From CAKOSP01 sp964371745 (lineage in GTDB: Bacteria; Bacillota_I; Bacilli_A; RF39; UBA660), in contig CAYJNS010000032.1 of NCBI GenBank assembly GCA_964371745.1, positions 1-12,169 on the forward strand: a stretch of 12,169 bases of DNA, in the 5' to 3' direction. Of this stretch, positions 1 through 9,352 are shown one piece after another (position 1 is the stretch's first letter; each line of letters starts with the position of its first letter). Under the pieces are notes generated by a model, which was given only the letters and a program-made list of their open reading frames with translations, searched no databases and was not told the origin of the DNA. Made by a program: the position numbers and the translations under genes.

Positions 1-266
1 TTATCGATGCACAAAAGAGGGTAGCATCCATTATTATTATCTCTATTTTTAATATAATCATCTACTTTATCTATATTATTATATTCTTTACAATTTTTAT
101 TTTTTTTATCATAAAAACCTTTTATTCGAACTTTTCCATAGGCCCAATCTCCAACAACATAATCAAATTCATTATAATAATCTGTTATAGCTTCCTCAAC
201 AACTTCTTTATCAAAACCATTTTTTTCATCTTTTATTAATTCATATTTTATTTTATTTATTTCCAT
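1..266 (-). CDS. yutD: YutD-family protein (DUF1027), 3' end cut by window edge
   Basis: The 88 visible residues are the N-terminal part of a protein that runs off the left edge. The core matches the YutD signature: an acidic/aromatic lead-in, then FDYVVGDWAYGKVRIKGFYD around residues 34-53, close to the family's YDYIVGDWGY..LRLKGF block. A Cys-containing segment near the visible end (NGCYPLLC) sits where the family usually has a CNFGC-like motif. YutD proteins are small, widespread in Firmicutes and of unknown biochemical role; no mechanism can be read from the sequence. The ATG at 264-266 follows a strong AGGAGGG site. That site overlaps the TAG stop of the upstream tail-anchored protein gene, so the two are probably co-transcribed and translationally coupled. 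The TTA at bases 1-3 is not in this frame, so the gene is open at the edge. Family assignment is fairly sure; function is not. Confidence 0.8.
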   Translation of the reverse strand, partial: MEINKIKYELIKDEKNGFDKEVVEEAITDYYNEFDYVVGDWAYGKVRIKGFYDKKNKNCKEYNNIDKVDDYIKNRDNNNGCYPLLCID

Positions 267-274
267 TTACCCTC

Positions 275-1084
275 CTATAAAAATATAACTGTTCCTACTA
301 ATATTAACATAATAAGTGTACACACAATACCCATAATTAATAAAATATCAACATAACCATTTCCTGTTGTTATTTTATCATCTTTATGAAAATATTCTGA
401 CAATGCCTTATCAAATAAATAATCTGCATTAACAGCATTTTTATTAACATTTAATTTAGCATAAACAGCTTCATTTATTTTACTCCTTTGTTCATCATTT
501 AGCAAGCATACATCAGTATAATTTATATCTAAAACTCTATAAGCATCAGGATTTAATAACTCCTTTGGTTTTTTTATTTCTATTTTTTTATTTATTTTAA
601 CACTATTATTATAATAATTAATTATCTCTTCTGGATTTTTAGAATGTAAATAATTATAAGATATCATTAAAATATTTTGAGAATAAGGTGAGTATAACAA
701 ATTTTTAAAATTTGTTTCCTCATCAGATGAAATATCATAATTCATTTTTTTAGATATAAACATATCTATTAATAATTTTTCTATTTCTATAAAATAATTA
801 TTTGGTGTTAAATTTGTTTTTTCATTTTGATAAAATAGATTTAATTTTTCTAGTAATTCATCATATTTTTTACTATCAAAACTATATTTTAAAATATTAT
901 TTTTAAACGTTTCTTCATCTGCACTAGTAAATGGATTTATAATATCAAGTTCATCATATATAACACATAATGAGCGAATTACAACAGTTAAAAATGAATT
1001 GTATTCAATATTATTAATTTGATTTTTATATTTAATATAATTTTTAATACCAAGATCTACAGCTTCATTAATAAAATATTCCAT
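275..1084 (-). CDS. hypothetical tail-anchored membrane protein
   Basis: I do not recognise this 269-residue protein. It has no signal peptide and no N-terminal membrane segment. About 240 mostly polar, Lys/Asn/Glu-rich, probably helical residues precede one strongly hydrophobic stretch at about 245-268 that ends at the C-terminus, a tail-anchored layout with the bulk of the protein cytoplasmic. No Walker, HxH, Ser/Thr kinase or zinc-binding motif is visible. A proline-containing segment near 172-180 (KKPKELLNPD) may separate two helical parts. It is the first gene after a consensus promoter (1107-1135) and has an AGGAGA site eight bases before the ATG. Its TAG stop is embedded in the AGGAGG site of the downstream yutD-like gene. 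Co-expression with yutD is the only functional hint. That it is a real gene is well supported by promoter, RBS and length. Confidence 0.8.
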   Translation of the reverse strand: MEYFINEAVDLGIKNYIKYKNQINNIEYNSFLTVVIRSLCVIYDELDIINPFTSADEETFKNNILKYSFDSKKYDELLEKLNLFYQNEKTNLTPNNYFIEIEKLLIDMFISKKMNYDISSDEETNFKNLLYSPYSQNILMISYNYLHSKNPEEIINYYNNSVKINKKIEIKKPKELLNPDAYRVLDINYTDVCLLNDEQRSKINEAVYAKLNVNKNAVNADYLFDKALSEYFHKDDKITTGNGYVDILLIMGIVCTLIMLILVGTVIFL

Positions 1085-1106
1085 ATCTACTATCTCCTAT
1101 TTTATA

Positions 1107-1135
1107 ATTATAGCATAAGATTATAAAAGAAACAA
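1107..1135 (-). promoter_or_regulatory. sigma-A promoter for the tail-anchored protein/yutD unit
   Basis: Read on the minus strand, a TTGTTT -35 box (1130-1135), a 17-base spacer and a perfect TATAAT -10 box (1107-1112) lie just upstream of the ATG at 1084. Transcription would start near 1100, followed by an AGGAGA ribosome binding site. It lies immediately downstream of the uppS terminator, so the two units look transcriptionally separate. Confidence 0.8.
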
Positions 1136-1148
1136 TTAAAATGCCTAT

Positions 1149-1178
1149 AAAAAAAGACATTAATTATTTAACATCTTT
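1149..1178 (-). terminator. intrinsic terminator of the leuS-uppS operon
   Basis: The minus-strand RNA forms an 11-bp stem (1178-1168 with 1163-1153, including two G-U pairs) with a 4-base AUAA loop, followed by a U run. The left arm is made of the last four sense codons of uppS (KDVK), and the stop codon TAA begins in the arm's junction with the loop, so the terminator overlaps the coding end. Confidence 0.75.
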
Positions 1179-1880
1179 TTTATTATATCCACCAAATCTT
1201 CTATTACGATTATTAAACTCTAATATTGCTTCATCAAATTCTTTTTCTAAAAAATCCGGAAAATACGTTTTAGGAAAATATAACTCAGCATAAGCAATTT
1301 GATATAACATAAAATTGCTTATCCTTTGCTCTCCACTGGTTCTTATAAGTAAGTCAATGGGTGGAAGTTCATTATATAAATGAGAATATATATCTTCTTC
1401 AGTTAAACTATCAATATCTAAAGTTTTATCCTTAGATATTTTTTTAACTAAATCAACTATTTCACTTTGTCCACCATAATTAATACATATATTAAATACT
1501 CCACCAGTATTATTTTCAGTATATTTAGCAAGTTTTTCCATAGTATTTAATACATCTTTTCTAAGCGGTTTTTCTCTGCCCGAAAATAATACTTTTATAT
1601 TATTTTCTTTAAAAAACTCTTTATCACTCATAAGTTTTTTAGCAAATAAATCCATAAGAAAATTAACTTCTTTTTCACTTCTTTTAAAGTTTTCAGTTGA
1701 AAAAGCGAATATACTTAAATATTTAACACTAGTACTTAAGATATATTTACCTAGTTTTTTTAAAGTTTTATAACCCTCTTCATGACCTTTACTTCGAGGC
1801 AAGCCTTTTTCTTCAGCCCACCTTCCATTACCATCAAGAATAATTCCTACATGATTAGGAATATTTAAGTTTTCTTTCAT
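1164..1880 (-). CDS. uppS: isoprenyl transferase (undecaprenyl diphosphate synthase)
   Basis: This cis-prenyltransferase condenses farnesyl diphosphate with isopentenyl diphosphate units to give the C55 carrier lipid used for peptidoglycan and other wall polymers, acting at the cytoplasmic membrane face. All family blocks are present: HVGIILDGNGRWA near the N-terminus with the catalytic/Mg-binding Asp, the PRSKGHEEG segment, AFSTENFKRS, NICINYGGQSEI, DLLIRTSGEQRISNF and a C-terminal FNNRNRRFGG. With the ATG at 1878-1880 the protein is 238 residues, normal for the family. I prefer this start to one six codons upstream (1898). It is preceded by TAGGAGAAGA, which contains the leuS stop and the Shine-Dalgarno, and it removes an Arg-rich, non-conserved extension that would overlap leuS. 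It is the last gene of the T-box/leuS operon. The operon link puts a wall-lipid enzyme under leucyl-tRNA control, which is inference. Confidence 0.95.
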   Translation of the reverse strand: MKENLNIPNHVGIILDGNGRWAEEKGLPRSKGHEEGYKTLKKLGKYILSTSVKYLSIFAFSTENFKRSEKEVNFLMDLFAKKLMSDKEFFKENNIKVLFSGREKPLRKDVLNTMEKLAKYTENNTGGVFNICINYGGQSEIVDLVKKISKDKTLDIDSLTEEDIYSHLYNELPPIDLLIRTSGEQRISNFMLYQIAYAELYFPKTYFPDFLEKEFDEAILEFNNRNRRFGGYNKKDVK

Positions 1881-1887
1881 TCTTCTC

Positions 1888-4707
<2,820 letters not shown>

Positions 4708-4708
4708 T

Positions 4709-5095
4709 TTAATCTAATCCTTTCTTTACTAAAACTCTTCCAAATATTTCATATACAGAATATATGAGACCAAAAAGAAGTACAAAACCAATCATCATTT
4801 GCCATATCATATCAAGGGGAACTAAAAATACCGCTATAGATACTATGGTAATTATAAATGAATTTAAAAGCGCTGTCCAAATAAAAATACTCTTTATCAT
4901 TATCTTTTCTCTACGTAGTTTAAACTTAGCTACTAGATATTCAATCTCCATAAATTTAATATCTTTTTTTCTTTTCTTTTTCTTTTCACTTTCTAGTTTT
5001 TTTAACTTTAATTTTATTATAAGAAAATAATTAATTAAAAATATAATTAAATACATTATTATATAAAATATTATATACAACTCTAAATTTTCCAT
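4709..5095 (-). CDS. small three-helix membrane protein, first gene of the T-box operon
   Basis: A 128-residue integral membrane protein that I cannot assign firmly. It has a hydrophobic helix at about 5-28, then a strongly basic stretch (KLKLKKLESEKKKKRKK) leading into a charged, probably helical segment (about 30-62), then two closely spaced membrane helices at about 64-88 and 93-116 and a short tail ending KKGLD. The order TM1, cytoplasmic charged helical segment, TM2-TM3 recalls the minimal Oxa1/Get1/EMC3-type insertase core, but this is topology only. The longest open frame begins at 5131 inside the T-box terminator. I choose the ATG at 5093-5095 because GAAAGG lies six bases before it; the ATG two codons earlier overlaps that site. 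It directly follows the leucine T-box and its stop is one base before leuS, so it should be co-induced when uncharged tRNA-Leu rises. Confidence 0.8.
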   Translation of the reverse strand: MENLELYIIFYIIMYLIIFLINYFLIIKLKLKKLESEKKKKRKKDIKFMEIEYLVAKFKLRREKIMIKSIFIWTALLNSFIITIVSIAVFLVPLDMIWQMMIGFVLLFGLIYSVYEIFGRVLVKKGLD

Positions 5096-5110
5096 ATACA
5101 TCCTTTCGTA

Positions 5111-5300
5111 AAATAAAAAAGCGGTAACCAAAGGGCGAATAGTTCATCCGCGGTACCACCTTATTTTTTTCTTTAAATTTATAAGGGAATTACCCCATTT
5201 GCATCCAAAAGCAAGTTCAAAATATTTCTTTGTTAATTTACATCAACCATTAACTTTCTATAAAAGAATTATATTTTTACTACTCTTTTTTCCTCTGCTT
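5111..5300 (-). ncRNA. T-box riboswitch leader, leucine type
   Basis: Minus-strand leader between a promoter and the small membrane protein/leuS operon. The hallmark T-box sequence AAGGUGGUACCGCGG lies at 5162-5148. Stem I can be drawn: GCA/UGC base with GA-rich kink-turn-like flanks (5298-5292, 5206-5201), AAAAG/CUUUU, an AGUA/GAACUUG specifier loop, AAAAUAU/AUAUUUU, UUCUUU/AAAGAA, and GUUAAU/AUUAAC closing the apical loop. The specifier is read as CUU at 5215-5213 (Leu), preceded by GAA and followed by a purine, as usual. A short GGGG-UAAU-UCCC hairpin acts as stem III. Stems II and IIA/B seem absent, giving a compact leader. In the antiterminator, AAGG pairs with CCUU and GCGGAU with AUUCGC around the UGGUACC bulge. 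The UGGU fourth base (5155) would pair with discriminator A73, as expected for tRNA-Leu. Uncharged tRNA-Leu would favour read-through. Confidence 0.93.
5115..5159 (-). terminator. T-box-controlled transcription terminator
   Basis: The minus strand can fold GUGGUACC (5159-5152) with GGUUACCGC (5129-5121; one bulged U), enclosing the GCGGAU/AUUCGC stem, followed immediately by UUUUUU (5120-5115). It uses the same UGGUACC bases that would bind the tRNA acceptor end, so it is mutually exclusive with the antiterminator. Confidence 0.88.
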
Positions 5301-5306
5301 AGCACT

Positions 5307-5335
5307 ATTATATTAAAAATCCGCTGTATATTCAA
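5307..5335 (-). promoter_or_regulatory. sigma-A promoter for the T-box/leuS/uppS operon
   Basis: On the minus strand, TTGAAT (-35, 5330-5335), a 17-base spacer and a perfect TATAAT (-10, 5307-5312). The -35 and spacer are the last codons and stop of the GH31 gene. The predicted start near 5300 coincides with the 5' base of the T-box stem I, which supports both calls. Confidence 0.85.
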
Positions 5336-7727
5336 GTAATTTTAAGAACATTGTTGCAAATTTTATATTTAAACCATGTTTCTTAAGTTTATTAATCTCT
5401 ATTCTTTTTTTCTTCATTTCCAAATCACTAAATATAATACTAGCTATTTTTTCTTTTAATTTTGTTTCAATTTTCAAATCATTAATGATAGCATTTATAT
5501 CTTCGTTTATAATTCTTACTGCATCAATTTCAATATCTTTACCCTTACAATTTATTGTTAACTGTTTAGTTGTATCAACTTCAAAAACTTCAACAACAAA
5601 GTCAACTCCATCTGTATAGGATTCAATTTTATAATTTGCTTTTTCACTATTTATAAATACATTTACATCTTCAGCTTCTTTAGTATTTTTAAACTTTATT
5701 ATATAATCTCTTGTAGCAGGTATTATATCCGCTCTACCTTCCACTGGATGAATAATAACTGTATAATTATTTGCCATATAGTTATAATCAATTGCTGTTA
5801 TTAAATAATCCCCATTTTTATAAAGATTAGTTTCGCCATCATCTTCATACAATTTATAAATATTACTTTTACCAGGATAAATATCAAATTCTAAAGTTTT
5901 AGGATTTTCAATATCATTTAAATTTTCTCCTAATATTGATAGAGGTATAATAGCTCCTGCTTTAACAAATACTGGATAGTCTTCATCTCTAAAAAATACT
6001 ATATATCTTTTATTACCAATAAACTTTTTACCAGTTGTATAATCATACCAAATTCCTTCAGGTAAAAATATTCTTTCAACTGCTCTATTCATAATAATAT
6101 TTTTCGGTTTAGTAATTGGCGCTATAATAAACTCTGATCCAAAATAATATTCATTTTTATAAAGTGGTTCATCATATATTTCAGGATTATCATAATAAAG
6201 AGGTCTTACTAGTGGTAACCCAGTTTTATGATAATTATAATTTTCTGAATATATATATGGTATTAATTTATGTCTTAATTGACAATAATTTTTAACTATT
6301 GCATAAGTTTTTATATCCCATAGCCATGGTTCTCTTTTATAGTAAGCTCCTCTTTGAGCACTAAATCTAAATATAGGACTAAATGTTGAAAACTGAACAT
6401 ACCTTAAGTAAAGTTCTGAGTCTTCTATTCCACCTTTAAAACCACCTACATCATGACTCCACCATGATAATCCACCATTACTAGAGTTTGAATTAAAGGA
6501 TGGTAAATAATCAAGAGTTTTCCAATCCACTATTGTTTCACCTGAATAAAGTACTGGATATCTATGTGAAGATGTACCATGGTTTCTTGATAGAATTAAA
6601 CCTCTTTTAAATGTTTTTTTCATATAATAACTAAATAAATAATAATTAAGTACTTCTAGTTTTTTTCTATCATCTTTATAATCTACCCAAAACATATCTA
6701 CATTTTTATGGAGTAAAGGACTTATTAAAAGTTCTAAAAACATTTGAGCAAAACCTTTACTTAAAATGTTAAAAGGAATATTTTTCCCATCGGTTATATC
6801 CATAGTGTTAGCAAATGTTGCGTAACTTGGTTCATGTCTTCCAACGCCTTCAACTGGATCAATATTTACACCTAATTTAATTGACTGTTTATGTAAAGTT
6901 TTTATATATTCTTCTGTATTTGGAAATAAAGAAGGATTAAAAGTATAACCTGTTTTTAAAGCATTTAAATTACGAGAATCTTTTAAATGCCAAAATTCAC
7001 CTAATAACATTACTGAAAGTGGTATTTCATATTTTTTAAATAAACTAACCATAGTTAAAGTATCTTCTGCTGAAAATATTCTATCTCTATTCCACCATAT
7101 ACCTAAAGCATATTTTGGTAAGAGTGCTGGAAAACCTGTTAATGTAAAATAATCATTTAAACAAAAGCCAAAATCACTTTTATAAACAAACAAATAAAAA
7201 TCACTATGTGTTTTATCTTCTTTTTCTTCTAAAACACCATCATTTTTCATAATTAAACCATTAGTATCATCAAGACATACAAAACCATCATTTGAATATA
7301 AACCCTTATCTAATTTTATATTACTTACATCATCTAAACTAAATGCTCCAGCTTTATAATTTCTTGCCTCTGGATGATTTGGATACCATATTTTATCAAC
7401 TTCTAAAAGCTTAACTTTTAAGTTTGCATCTGGCATTATTTTACTAGCTACATACGGTTTTTCTTTTGAATAAGTTAAAATAAAATATCTAGTTTTAATA
7501 TATAATACTTTATCAGTATCTTTTACTTCGTAATTAGGTTTAGGAAAATTTCTATTAATAGCAAAATGTGTTGGTTCATCTAAAAAATTTCCATTTTTAC
7601 TATATTCAAAACGAATTAATCTTTCAGTTAACACACTAATACGATAATGTTTACCTAAATAAATACAATCTTTATTAGTCATAACTTCAGCTATATCATA
7701 TGTTTTACCATTTTCTACACTTGCCAT
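5313..7727 (-). CDS. glycoside hydrolase family 31 (alpha-glucosidase-type)
   Basis: Retaining alpha-glycosidase, probably cytoplasmic because no signal peptide is visible; 804 residues. Order of parts: N-terminal beta-sandwich (about 20-200), (beta/alpha)8 barrel (about 205-530) opening with PKYALGIWWNRDRIF, proximal and distal beta-sandwiches (about 540-735), then a Lys/Glu-rich helical tail to 804. The nucleophile position is Asp349 in FWVDY. The acid/base segment is YSGETIVDW at 394-402, with Glu397 where most GH31 enzymes have Asp in a (S/T)GD(T/N) motif. Substrate-pocket motifs SRNHG (380-384) and WWSHDVGGFKGGIED (422-436) are intact, so I read it as an active subtype rather than a dead enzyme. 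Substrate is not determinable; alpha-glucosides are the default guess. It is transcribed from its own divergent promoter, with an AAGGAAGG ribosome binding site, and abuts the T-box promoter with no clear terminator between. Confidence 0.93.
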   Translation of the reverse strand: MASVENGKTYDIAEVMTNKDCIYLGKHYRISVLTERLIRFEYSKNGNFLDEPTHFAINRNFPKPNYEVKDTDKVLYIKTRYFILTYSKEKPYVASKIMPDANLKVKLLEVDKIWYPNHPEARNYKAGAFSLDDVSNIKLDKGLYSNDGFVCLDDTNGLIMKNDGVLEEKEDKTHSDFYLFVYKSDFGFCLNDYFTLTGFPALLPKYALGIWWNRDRIFSAEDTLTMVSLFKKYEIPLSVMLLGEFWHLKDSRNLNALKTGYTFNPSLFPNTEEYIKTLHKQSIKLGVNIDPVEGVGRHEPSYATFANTMDITDGKNIPFNILSKGFAQMFLELLISPLLHKNVDMFWVDYKDDRKKLEVLNYYLFSYYMKKTFKRGLILSRNHGTSSHRYPVLYSGETIVDWKTLDYLPSFNSNSSNGGLSWWSHDVGGFKGGIEDSELYLRYVQFSTFSPIFRFSAQRGAYYKREPWLWDIKTYAIVKNYCQLRHKLIPYIYSENYNYHKTGLPLVRPLYYDNPEIYDEPLYKNEYYFGSEFIIAPITKPKNIIMNRAVERIFLPEGIWYDYTTGKKFIGNKRYIVFFRDEDYPVFVKAGAIIPLSILGENLNDIENPKTLEFDIYPGKSNIYKLYEDDGETNLYKNGDYLITAIDYNYMANNYTVIIHPVEGRADIIPATRDYIIKFKNTKEAEDVNVFINSEKANYKIESYTDGVDFVVEVFEVDTTKQLTINCKGKDIEIDAVRIINEDINAIINDLKIETKLKEKIASIIFSDLEMKKKRIEINKLKKHGLNIKFATMFLKLLEYTADF

Positions 7728-7784
7728 ATTAGCCTTCCTTTTTATTCAATTTCATTGTTGATATCTATCTTTTATCTTATATTA

Positions 7785-7813
7785 ATTTTAACATATTTTT
7801 TTATAAATATCTA
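7785..7813 (-). promoter_or_regulatory. extended -10 promoter of the GH31 gene
   Basis: Read on the minus strand, TAGATA (-35-like, 7808-7813), a 17-base spacer, and TAAAAT (7785-7790) preceded by TG one base upstream, an extended -10 arrangement. It leaves a leader of about 50 bases before the ATG at 7727. It is back to back with the promoter of the rightward operon; the 130-base intergenic region holds nothing else I can name. Confidence 0.5.
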
Positions 7814-7821
7814 CAAGAATA

Positions 7822-7851
7822 TTGCTATAAATAACTTTAATATGTTATTAT
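7822..7851 (+). promoter_or_regulatory. promoter of the CPBP protease operon, leaderless arrangement
   Basis: TTGCTA (7822-7827), an 18-base spacer and TATTAT (7846-7851). The -10 ends six bases before the ATG at 7858, so transcription would start at or next to the initiation codon. No Shine-Dalgarno sequence lies upstream of that ATG, consistent with a leaderless mRNA. Confidence 0.55.
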
Positions 7852-7857
7852 GTATAT

Positions 7858-8481
7858 ATGGATAAATTAAAAAAATATATAATAAGTTTTGTAATTATAC
7901 TCGCGTATTTAACACTTAGTATAATCTTAGATGGTGTATTCATAAATGTTTATGAACTTAAATATGCTTATATATATAGATCTATTATTATAATTGTTAT
8001 TTTATTTTTTGTTTTTAAAAAAGATATTATAAAAAATTTTAAATCTTTTAAATTAAAATATTTAAGTACTGGTTTAAAATGGTGGTTAACAGGTTATGCA
8101 CTTATGGTGTTAACAAATAGTATTTTAATAAATATTTTTAAATCTATTTCTCAAAACGAAAGTGCTAATAGACAAATGCTTGAAAATATTCCTATAGAAT
8201 CTATTTTCATGATAATTATTTTTGCACCTATTACTGAAGAGTTAATTTTTAGATTAAATATAAAAAGATTAAGTAATAATAAATACCACTACGCTATTAT
8301 GAGTGGTTTGCTATTTGGTTTTTTCCATGTTCTTTCTGGTGATTATTTATATATAATACCATATGGGGTTTTAGGATATAGCTTTGCCATGATGCACTTT
8401 GAAACAAAAAATATATTAACACCAATAATATTTCATGCAGTGCACAATGTTTTTGCAGTTGCTTTAATTTTATTTTTTTAG
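7858..8481 (+). CDS. CPBP-family (CAAX-like) intramembrane metalloprotease
   Basis: Polytopic membrane protein of 207 residues with about six hydrophobic segments and the three active-site signatures of the CPBP/ABI family: EELIFR at 127-132 (EExxxR), FGFFH at 153-157 (FxxxH) and HAVHN at 193-197 (HxxxN). These place the glutamates and histidines within the membrane core as in the Rce1-type glutamate protease fold. Bacterial members act in processing of small peptides or membrane proteins, bacteriocin self-immunity, or unknown roles; the substrate here is not visible and no bacteriocin gene lies nearby. The first ATG lacks an RBS and sits six bases after a -10 box, so initiation may be leaderless; no later Met would keep the first membrane helix. 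Its TAG stop is part of the AGGAGG of the next gene, so it should be coupled with the phosphoesterase. Confidence 0.9.
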   Translation: MDKLKKYIISFVIILAYLTLSIILDGVFINVYELKYAYIYRSIIIIVILFFVFKKDIIKNFKSFKLKYLSTGLKWWLTGYALMVLTNSILINIFKSISQNESANRQMLENIPIESIFMIIIFAPITEELIFRLNIKRLSNNKYHYAIMSGLLFGFFHVLSGDYLYIIPYGVLGYSFAMMHFETKNILTPIIFHAVHNVFAVALILFF

Positions 8482-8490
8482 GAGGACTTT

Positions 8491-9303
8491 ATGAAGAAAA
8501 TAATATTTATAATAATTATAATTTTAGTATGTATATTTTTATATGGAAAATTTATTTCCATAAATACATTTAAAGTTAATGAATATGAAATAGACGGAAA
8601 AAATGTTCCAACCACTATTCGAGATTTAACTATAATTCATTTTTCTGATACTTTAATTAGTGGTAATGATGATGTTGATAAGTTAAGTGAAATTGTTGAA
8701 AAAATTAATAGTTATTCACCAGATATAGTATTTTTTACTGGAGACTTAATAGATGATGAATATAAAATAAATAGTGAAAATAAAAATAAGTTAATTAACT
8801 ACTTAAAAGAAATTGAAACTAGTTTATATAAATACGCAGTTATTGGAGATAATGATGAAAAAGAATTAGATTCATATAAAACTATATTAGATAATAGTAA
8901 CTTTATTTTACTTGATAATAAAACTGTTCCATTATTTTATAAAGATAATACACCTATAACAATTACTGGTATAAGTAATTTAGAAGATATAAGTTTAGCT
9001 TATCAAACTGATGATTCAATTAATAGTGATTATAATATCACTTTAGTACATAAACCTGATAATGTTGATAAACTTATGGCTTATGGTGATTTATTTTTAA
9101 GCGGACACTCATTAGGTGGTTACATAAATGCACCATTTATTGGTCCAATAATTAAAAAAGATAATGCTAAAATATATAGCGATGGTTATTATAATATTGA
9201 TGATAAAGAAATTATTGTTTCGAATGGATTAGGAACTGAAAATTTTTCATTTAGATTATTTAATACTCCATCTATAAATGTTTATACTTTTTTAAATAAT
9301 TAG
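8491..9303 (+). CDS. membrane-anchored metallophosphoesterase-like protein with degenerate metal motifs
   Basis: A 270-residue protein with a hydrophobic N-terminal anchor (about 3-19), so the phosphoesterase-like domain probably lies outside the membrane. The fold is calcineurin-like, YkuE-type: IIHFSDTLISG (48-58), PDIVFFTGDLIDD (77-89), VIGDNDE (117-123), LVHKPDNV (185-192), LSGHSLGGYI (203-212), and a C-terminal VSNGLGTENFSFRLFNTPSI matching the family's closing block. Several metal or catalytic positions differ from consensus. DxH has Leu55 in place of His, GNHD reads GDND (119-122), and GHxH has Leu208 for the second His. D53, D85, D88, H187 and H206 remain. It may therefore be a non-catalytic or altered-metal relative. 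It is the second gene of the rightward operon, with AGGAGG eight bases before the ATG and overlapping the upstream stop. Family assignment is sound; activity is doubtful. Confidence 0.85.
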   Translation: MKKIIFIIIIILVCIFLYGKFISINTFKVNEYEIDGKNVPTTIRDLTIIHFSDTLISGNDDVDKLSEIVEKINSYSPDIVFFTGDLIDDEYKINSENKNKLINYLKEIETSLYKYAVIGDNDEKELDSYKTILDNSNFILLDNKTVPLFYKDNTPITITGISNLEDISLAYQTDDSINSDYNITLVHKPDNVDKLMAYGDLFLSGHSLGGYINAPFIGPIIKKDNAKIYSDGYYNIDDKEIIVSNGLGTENFSFRLFNTPSINVYTFLNN

Positions 9304-9310
9304 TATAAAA

Positions 9311-9342
9311 CTTTCAAATTTAATTAAACTAATATTTGAAAG
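9311..9342 (+). repeat. inverted repeat overlapping the CotF-like gene's ribosome binding site
   Basis: Perfect 9-bp arms CTTTCAAAT (9311-9319) and ATTTGAAAG (9334-9342) with a 14-base loop, eight bases after the phosphoesterase stop. The right arm contains most of the GAAAGGA Shine-Dalgarno (9338-9344) for the ATG at 9353. There is no U tract, so it is not a standard terminator; it could mask the RBS or mark an RNA processing site. Confidence 0.6.
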
Positions 9343-9352
9343 GATTGATTAA

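Noticed and set aside
1..3. TTA at the left edge as the stop codon of the yutD-like gene
   Set aside because: It is out of frame with the ATG at 264-266; the gene runs off the window.
4764..5030. Open frame of 88 codons on the plus strand
   Set aside because: It is antisense to the small membrane protein gene; its Phe/Ser-rich end is just the complement of the Lys/Glu-rich stretch.
5096..5131. Twelve-residue N-terminal extension of the small membrane protein
   Set aside because: It would be translated through the T-box antiterminator/terminator; a good Shine-Dalgarno points to the ATG at 5093-5095.
5313..7727. GH31 as an inactive enzyme because the acid/base Asp is missing
   Set aside because: Glu397 occupies the site within an otherwise intact motif and all other pocket residues are present; a subfamily variant is more likely.
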